Shown: in pieces, positions 59,820-64,000 of the stretch
Numbering within the stretch: the first letter of the stretch is position 1
Layout: each line of letters opens with the position of its first letter
Assembly: GCF_020085105.1 (NCBI RefSeq)
Contig: NC_058058.1
Span: 9,697,675-9,761,674 of the forward strand
Direction: 5' to 3'
Length of the DNA: 64,000 nucleotides
Origin: Siniperca chuatsi
Taxonomy: Eukaryota; Chordata; Actinopteri; Centrarchiformes; Sinipercidae
Notes under the pieces: model-generated
Databases searched by the model: none
Seen by the model: only the letters and a program-made list of their open reading frames with translations
What the model was told of the DNA's origin: nothing
Made by a program: the position numbers and the translations under genes

Positions 59820-60295
59820 AAGGGATGGTTCAGGACTCACCCAAGCCGGCCGTAACTATAAGCTTTATCAAAGAGGAAAGTCTTAAGCCTACTTTTAAAT
59901 GTGGAGATGGTGTCTGCCTCCCGAACCCAAACTGGGACCTGATTCCACAGGAGAGGAGCTTGATAACTGAAGGCTCTGGCTCCCAGTCTACTACCACAAG
60001 TAACCCTGCATCCTGGGAGCGCAGTTTTCTAATGGGTAATATGGTATTATGAGCTCTTTAAGATACGATGGTGCCTGACCATTAAGAGCTTTGTAGGTGA
60101 GGAGAAGGATTTTAAATTCTATTCTGGATTTTATAGGGAGCCAGTGCAGAGAAGCTAATATTGGAGAAATGTGATCTCTTTTCCTAGCTTTTGTCAGTAC
60201 ACGTGCTGCAGAAGTCTGGATCAAGTGAAGAGTTTTAAGGGACTTCTTCGGGCAGCCTGATAATAAGATATTGACGCAGTGATAATATATTAGTA
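59820..60295 (-). mobile_element. 3' end of a LINE, minus strand, in the Ly6 pseudogene
   Basis: The minus-strand frame 60224-59991 contains RKRDHISPILASLHWLPIKS and KILLLTYKALNGQAP, the C-terminal tail of fish LINE reverse-transcriptase polyproteins. Surrounding + strand wording ('gatggtgtctgcctcccgaa', 'aagagctttgtaggtgagga') belongs to the same familiar repeat. The copy is 5'-truncated and no polymerase core is present. Confidence 0.75.
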
Positions 60296-60788
60296 CTTTG
60301 CTTTTTTATTTTCTGTGTAAAAAGTTTAACAAACCCCGCTGATCTTCTTGTCTTCCCTTCAGCCTCCAACATCAGTAAAATGATGAGACTTGAGGCTGCC
60401 TGGCCTCATCACTCTGAAACCAAACCGAAACAGGAGCCCTCCTGACTGCCGGATGCACCATCACCAAGACCTGCTGCAGCACTGACTGCTGTAATGGAGC
60501 CACATCTGTCCAGCTCCCTCTCACGGCTGCTTTGGGCGCCACCCTAATGGCCATTTGCCAAACTTGATGAACCTTGAATACACTCCAATATTGTGATACT
60601 CCCATTGTTGTAGCCTCCATGCCAGTAAATTTGGGATAATATAGGCACAGTATAAAAGCTCAATGTATTAACATATTGTTCAGTCCATGTCAGCGTCTCG
60701 TGAAATTTGAAAAACTATGCTCTACCACAAAGGAAACATTTAATTGCATGAAACCTTTTACTGCATGTTTTAAATTAGGTGAACAAAT

Positions 60789-60794
60789 AATAAA
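60789..60794 (+). terminator. Surviving polyadenylation signal of the Ly6 pseudogene
   Basis: AATAAA followed by a GT-rich stretch, about 220 bases after the last remnant of exon 3. Confidence 0.5.
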
Positions 60795-61083
60795 AGTTGT
60801 TCATGCTCAAGCTTAATGACCGAGTTTTCCTCTAGGCTGTGAATGTTTTATCTGAGTGGAGTTTTCCAGTAATGACCAGACACTTGCTTCCTCTTCACGT
60901 AGCTGGAACACAAAACCTGATGAACCTCATTCTTGGACATTGTTTGTTCATTGAGTCTTTCCTGAATTCTTGTCATTGTCATTCTTGTCTCAAAAGCTCA
61001 CTTGACTGAGATTTAGAAGGGATTTAGACGTTTAAGTTCATTTTTAAAAAAAGGAATCCGTTGACCTCGTAAACCCAAGAAGG

Positions 61084-62832
61084 ATGAATAACTTTTGGAA
61101 AGCAGTGACTGTCCTGAGTGCCTTCATTGCAGCAGGTAAGTTAAGAATAATGTCTGACCCCTCAGGTGAAAATGAAAGAACAAGTACACTAAAGCAAATG
61201 GAGAATTTATAAGGAAAACTATTCCTTTATTCACTATAATTAGAAATATAGTATATAGTATATTTGCCAGTGTTATTATTATTTGGGAACGGGCATCTAG
61301 GCTGCCAGATGTTCTTGGAATTGCCAGTGTTATTATTATTATTATTATTTGTATTTATTTTTATTTTTATTTATTTATTATTATTATTATTATCATTATT
61401 CAAACAGTAAACAGTACGGTAAACAGCAACTGCAAATTCTCGATAAAATAGATCTCCAATGTTTGTTGTAGTTATGGTAGCTGTAGTGTGGTAAATTTCA
61501 GAATTATATTTCAAAAACTGAATTTTCAGTTTCAATGGAAATATCTTTAACATCTTTAATCATCTGTTTGTCATTTATGGAGCAATCAATCTTTGTAAAA
61601 ATAAATTACAGACATGTAATTTGTTTCCTAGATGAAGTCCACAAATTTTCAGAATTTGTCTTGATAACTGAATTTTTGACACAAGTTTGAAATCTGCCTT
61701 TACGCCGTTATCACAACCCTGGTGGTTGCATAAGTCTTAGTGTGAAGCTACCTCCAATTTTTGTGTTTCTGCGGGTAGTTCAACGTGATCACGACGTGCC
61801 ATTAGTGGTAAAGGTTGTGAGTTCACGACCCGGGTGATGCACAATGAACATCTTGATCACCCTGCTCCTGGAGACCTACTGCCATGCATGTTTAGGTATC
61901 TCCCCACTCTAACACACCAGAGTCTAACTAATTTAACTCATTATTCATCCCTTGACAAGCTTCAACTGCTTCAGCTCATATTTTTTGATCAATTGACACC
62001 AAACTAACAAATGGGTTCTTACTTGGCAGGTAGCTCATCAATCATAATCATCATCATGTCTTGCCCTTGGTGTCTAAGAGCCAGGCTTAGGTGTTTCCCC
62101 CAGCCTTCGTGCTAAGCTAAGCTAACCATCTTCTGGCTGTAGATTCATATTTAACATAAAGACATTAGAGTGATATCGATCTTCTCATCTAACTCTCAGC
62201 AAGGAAGGGAATACGTGTGTTTCCCAGAACTATTCCTTTAAAGGAAAACGGCTGGAGGATGATCACAGGTTGTAGAGATATTTGTGATTTTAAGAATTAT
62301 TATGATTATTGTCAGCATTAGTATTAGTAGTAAAATAATTATAAAACTATATCTTTCAGAAGATGACACAGTAGAGTGACAGGGTGTAACGTCTGTCATC
62401 CGTTTTTCATCTTCTTATAATTAAATCACGGAAATATCACTTCACAAAACCCTTTAGGGCTTTAAGGTGAACATGTAATTTATTCTTCCTCCTTTTGCAG
62501 TCAGTGTTCTCACAGCAACTTGACTTATGACAGAGAAGTAGAACAAATGTTATTAAAGATATTTCAGATGCCAAGCCAGGGTGATAACAGCTTCTGAAAA
62601 TTCAAACCAAAACAAGATTCCCAGAAACTTCCTCGTACTGTTGCATACAAAACCTCCAAACTACGTTTCTGAGTGAGTTACTGTGAATCTTATTATCACA
62701 TATTTTCTTTTCATTGAACAGCACAATGCCTGAGCTGTCGTCAGTGCCCTCTTGGTGTATTTGGGACGTGTCTGTTCGGAAGCGACATCACATGTAATAA
62801 TGCGACTGAGAGTTGCTACCGTGGAGAAGCAC
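61084..62832 (+). CDS. Ly6/uPAR-domain protein 4, exons 1-2 only (cut by window end)
   Basis: Exon 1 61084-61135 encodes a signal peptide (MNNFWKAVTVLSAFIAA); exon 2 62722-62832 encodes the first half of an LU domain. Sizes (52 and 111 nt) and phase-1 introns are identical to the complete copies. Cysteines: AQC, LSC, RQC, GTC, ITC, ESC. That is one more than the five seen in exon 2 of the other copies; the extra one precedes the usual C-x2-C pair. One sequon, NAT. Exon 3, which should carry the TCC...CN motif and GPI signal, was not found in 62833-64000 and presumably lies beyond the window. If it is absent downstream, this would be a truncated gene. Confidence 0.85.
61790..61965. repeat. Dispersed repeat with a tRNA-like B-box
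   Basis: 'aaaggttgtgagttcacgac' followed by 'ccgggt' resembles the B-box part of a tRNA-derived SINE, then 'ctcctggagacctactgcca' and 'ctctaacacacc', a pattern common in fish repeats. There is no cloverleaf, so it is not a tRNA gene. It lies in intron 1 of Ly6 gene 4. Confidence 0.45.
62088..62246. repeat. Right arm of the fold-back MITE in intron 1 of Ly6 gene 4
   Basis: 'cgtgctaagctaagctaacc', 'gatcttctcatctaactctc' and 'gaactattcctttaa' match the right ends of the copies at 43614-44105 and 53877-54512. The left part is absent. Confidence 0.65.
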
Positions 62833-64000
62833 GTAAGGAAACCTCTACAACACACTGAATATACTGTGAATACACTACAAAGTTGGACATTCAACTACAA
62901 CATAGAGACATGTATAATGAAATACCATTACCAAATTAAATAAATTACCATCAAAATCATGACTAATACGAACTTGGGGCTTCCTGAATACTACTTCAGG
63001 AACTTTACATTCTCATTAAAACCCACTTAAGACAAGTAATATGTATAAATAATGATGTTTTAACTACATTCTTGTCCCTGGAAAACAGCAGTGGTCAAAA
63101 CAATCTCACATCAACATCCATTATGTAGCTGTTTCGGAGCTTTCGACTTTATGACATGGTCTTCAATTGCCCAATTGCCATGTAGAAATGTTCAAACTTT
63201 CCATGAAGGTTTGAATTAAATAACATGAAAACTTTGAACATCTACAGTTCCATGGCAATTGAGCAAACTCAGTCTGCTGATGAGGACTGTGTGATACAAT
63301 CAAAAGCTCCAGAACAGCTACTAAATTAACCTTGAGGCGAGATGGTAAAAACAACACGTTTTACTTCATCAGGGAACCCCCAGCAAACCTGAAGAGATTC
63401 TAAAGAAGCTTCTTTGATGAATTTTTAATGTGGTAAAATTTGAAATGGACAACAAAATCTTGCCAAAAGAGTAACAGTCTCAACAAGGGCACATAACAGA
63501 CATGCCATGATTGAAAACAAGTTTTTTACTAGTTTTTTAAACTGAAAAGAGATTTGCATCATGAGTAATTATAAAGTCCACATTATTCTACCCATGGTGC
63601 TTATTCTGCCCAGTTGCAAAGCTATGCAGTGAGCTAAACACTCTTCCAATAAAGGTTGACGACAGGAGTTGGCCTTTGAAGTCTTCACTGGAAACAAATA
63701 TTAAACTATAAAAACAGTATTGGATAACTAATTCAATATTTAGTAATTACAAATAAGAAAACAATAAGATACCACAACCAATTCTTAGAATAAGGTATTG
63801 TAAAAAATTAACTAGCACAGTAACAAGAAACCCAGATTCACAAAAGTATAGACTTAACAGTCAAATTAATTACGCTATTGAAACAAAATATCACACGTGG
63901 ATCAAAATTAACTTCCCGTAGGAAGTAAAACACAGTAATCAATTCAGTAAACACACACATAAAGTGTGTCCACAAGAGTAAAAGTAAAAACAGTAAAAAC
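62833..64000. other. Intron 2 of Ly6 gene 4 up to the window end
   Basis: Opens with the donor GTAAGG at 62833. No exon 3 is seen. It holds a long inverted repeat (63126-63326) and otherwise AT-rich sequence. Confidence 0.55.
63126..63326. repeat. Fold-back repeat with arms of about 90-100 bases
   Basis: The left arm 'tagctgtttcggagctttcg' ... 'caattgccatgtagaaatgt' pairs with the right arm 'acatctacagttccatggca' ... 'aaagctccagaacagcta'. There are several mismatches and a very short loop near 63225. It is MITE-like; no target duplication was identified. Confidence 0.65.

Larger units (their letters stand above)
59093..60567 (+). pseudogene. Ly6/uPAR pseudogene, relative of Ly6 gene 3
   Basis: An intact acceptor (59091-59092) opens an exon 2 that reads GESLTCNTCRVGV to about 59131 and then turns into unrelated sequence, so three of its five cysteines and the donor are gone. 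Exon 3 starts at 60363 (acceptor 60361-60362) and shows the family block TITKTCCSTDCCNGATSV and a hydrophobic tail ending at TGA 60565-60567. Within exon 3 there is a frameshift near 60390 and an in-frame TGA at 60415-60417 at the position of a conserved cysteine (SDC in gene 3). No signal-peptide exon was found. The intron between the two remnants holds a fold-back MITE piece and a LINE fragment. AATAAA survives at 60789-60794. A functional product is not expected. Confidence 0.85.

Noticed and set aside
61790..61965. tRNA-like B-box
   Set aside because: Only a B-box-like stretch is present, with no acceptor stem or anticodon arm; more likely SINE-derived repeat.

Overview
The window is nuclear DNA from a bony fish, most likely a percomorph (spiny-rayed) teleost. 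The genes have short coding exons with GT-AG introns. The non-coding DNA is full of repeat families that I recognise from memory as common in percomorph genomes: TTAA-flanked fold-back MITEs, a hAT-like element built of 'aagtaaaagtac' motifs, a Tc1-like element, a Penelope-like GIY-YIG fragment and a LINE 3' end. Assignments rest on reading the sequence and on remembered family sequences; no search was run.

Layout, all genes on the + strand. (1) 840-10681: the 3' fifteen coding exons of PRRC2A (BAT2); the first coding exon lies upstream of the window. The reading frame is continuous through every junction (about 1,922 residues here) and ends in a 3,070-nt last exon. The protein stops where the mammalian protein continues for several hundred residues. 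(2) About 15050-23600: CSNK2B, the regulatory beta subunit of protein kinase CK2, complete, 215 codons in six coding exons plus a non-coding first exon. (3) 30353-62832 and beyond: an array of small GPI-anchored Ly6/uPAR (three-finger) genes. Three are complete (30353-43216, 45642-48428, 50592-53319), one is a broken copy (59093-60567), and one is cut by the window end (61084-62832). In all four readable genes the signal-peptide exon contributes exactly 52 coding nt and the next exon is exactly 111 nt, with phase-1 introns, which shows tandem duplication.

The order PRRC2A - CSNK2B - LY6 genes is the order of part of the mammalian MHC class III region (PRRC2A, BAG6, APOM, GPANK1, CSNK2B, LY6G5B and so on). 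The genes between PRRC2A and CSNK2B are absent from this block. The window therefore looks like a compacted fish counterpart of the class III segment in which the LY6 end has expanded.

The rest is introns, untranslated regions and repeats. Several repeats lie next to the Ly6 copies: TTAA-type fold-back elements sit just downstream of the first and third Ly6 genes and inside the pseudogene and the last gene. No tRNA, rRNA, CRISPR or bacterial-type feature was seen. I found no clearly new multi-gene system. The strongest unusual observations are the rigid Ly6 array, the shortened PRRC2A, the Ly6 pseudogene with its separate lesions, and the very weak splice donor in CSNK2B.
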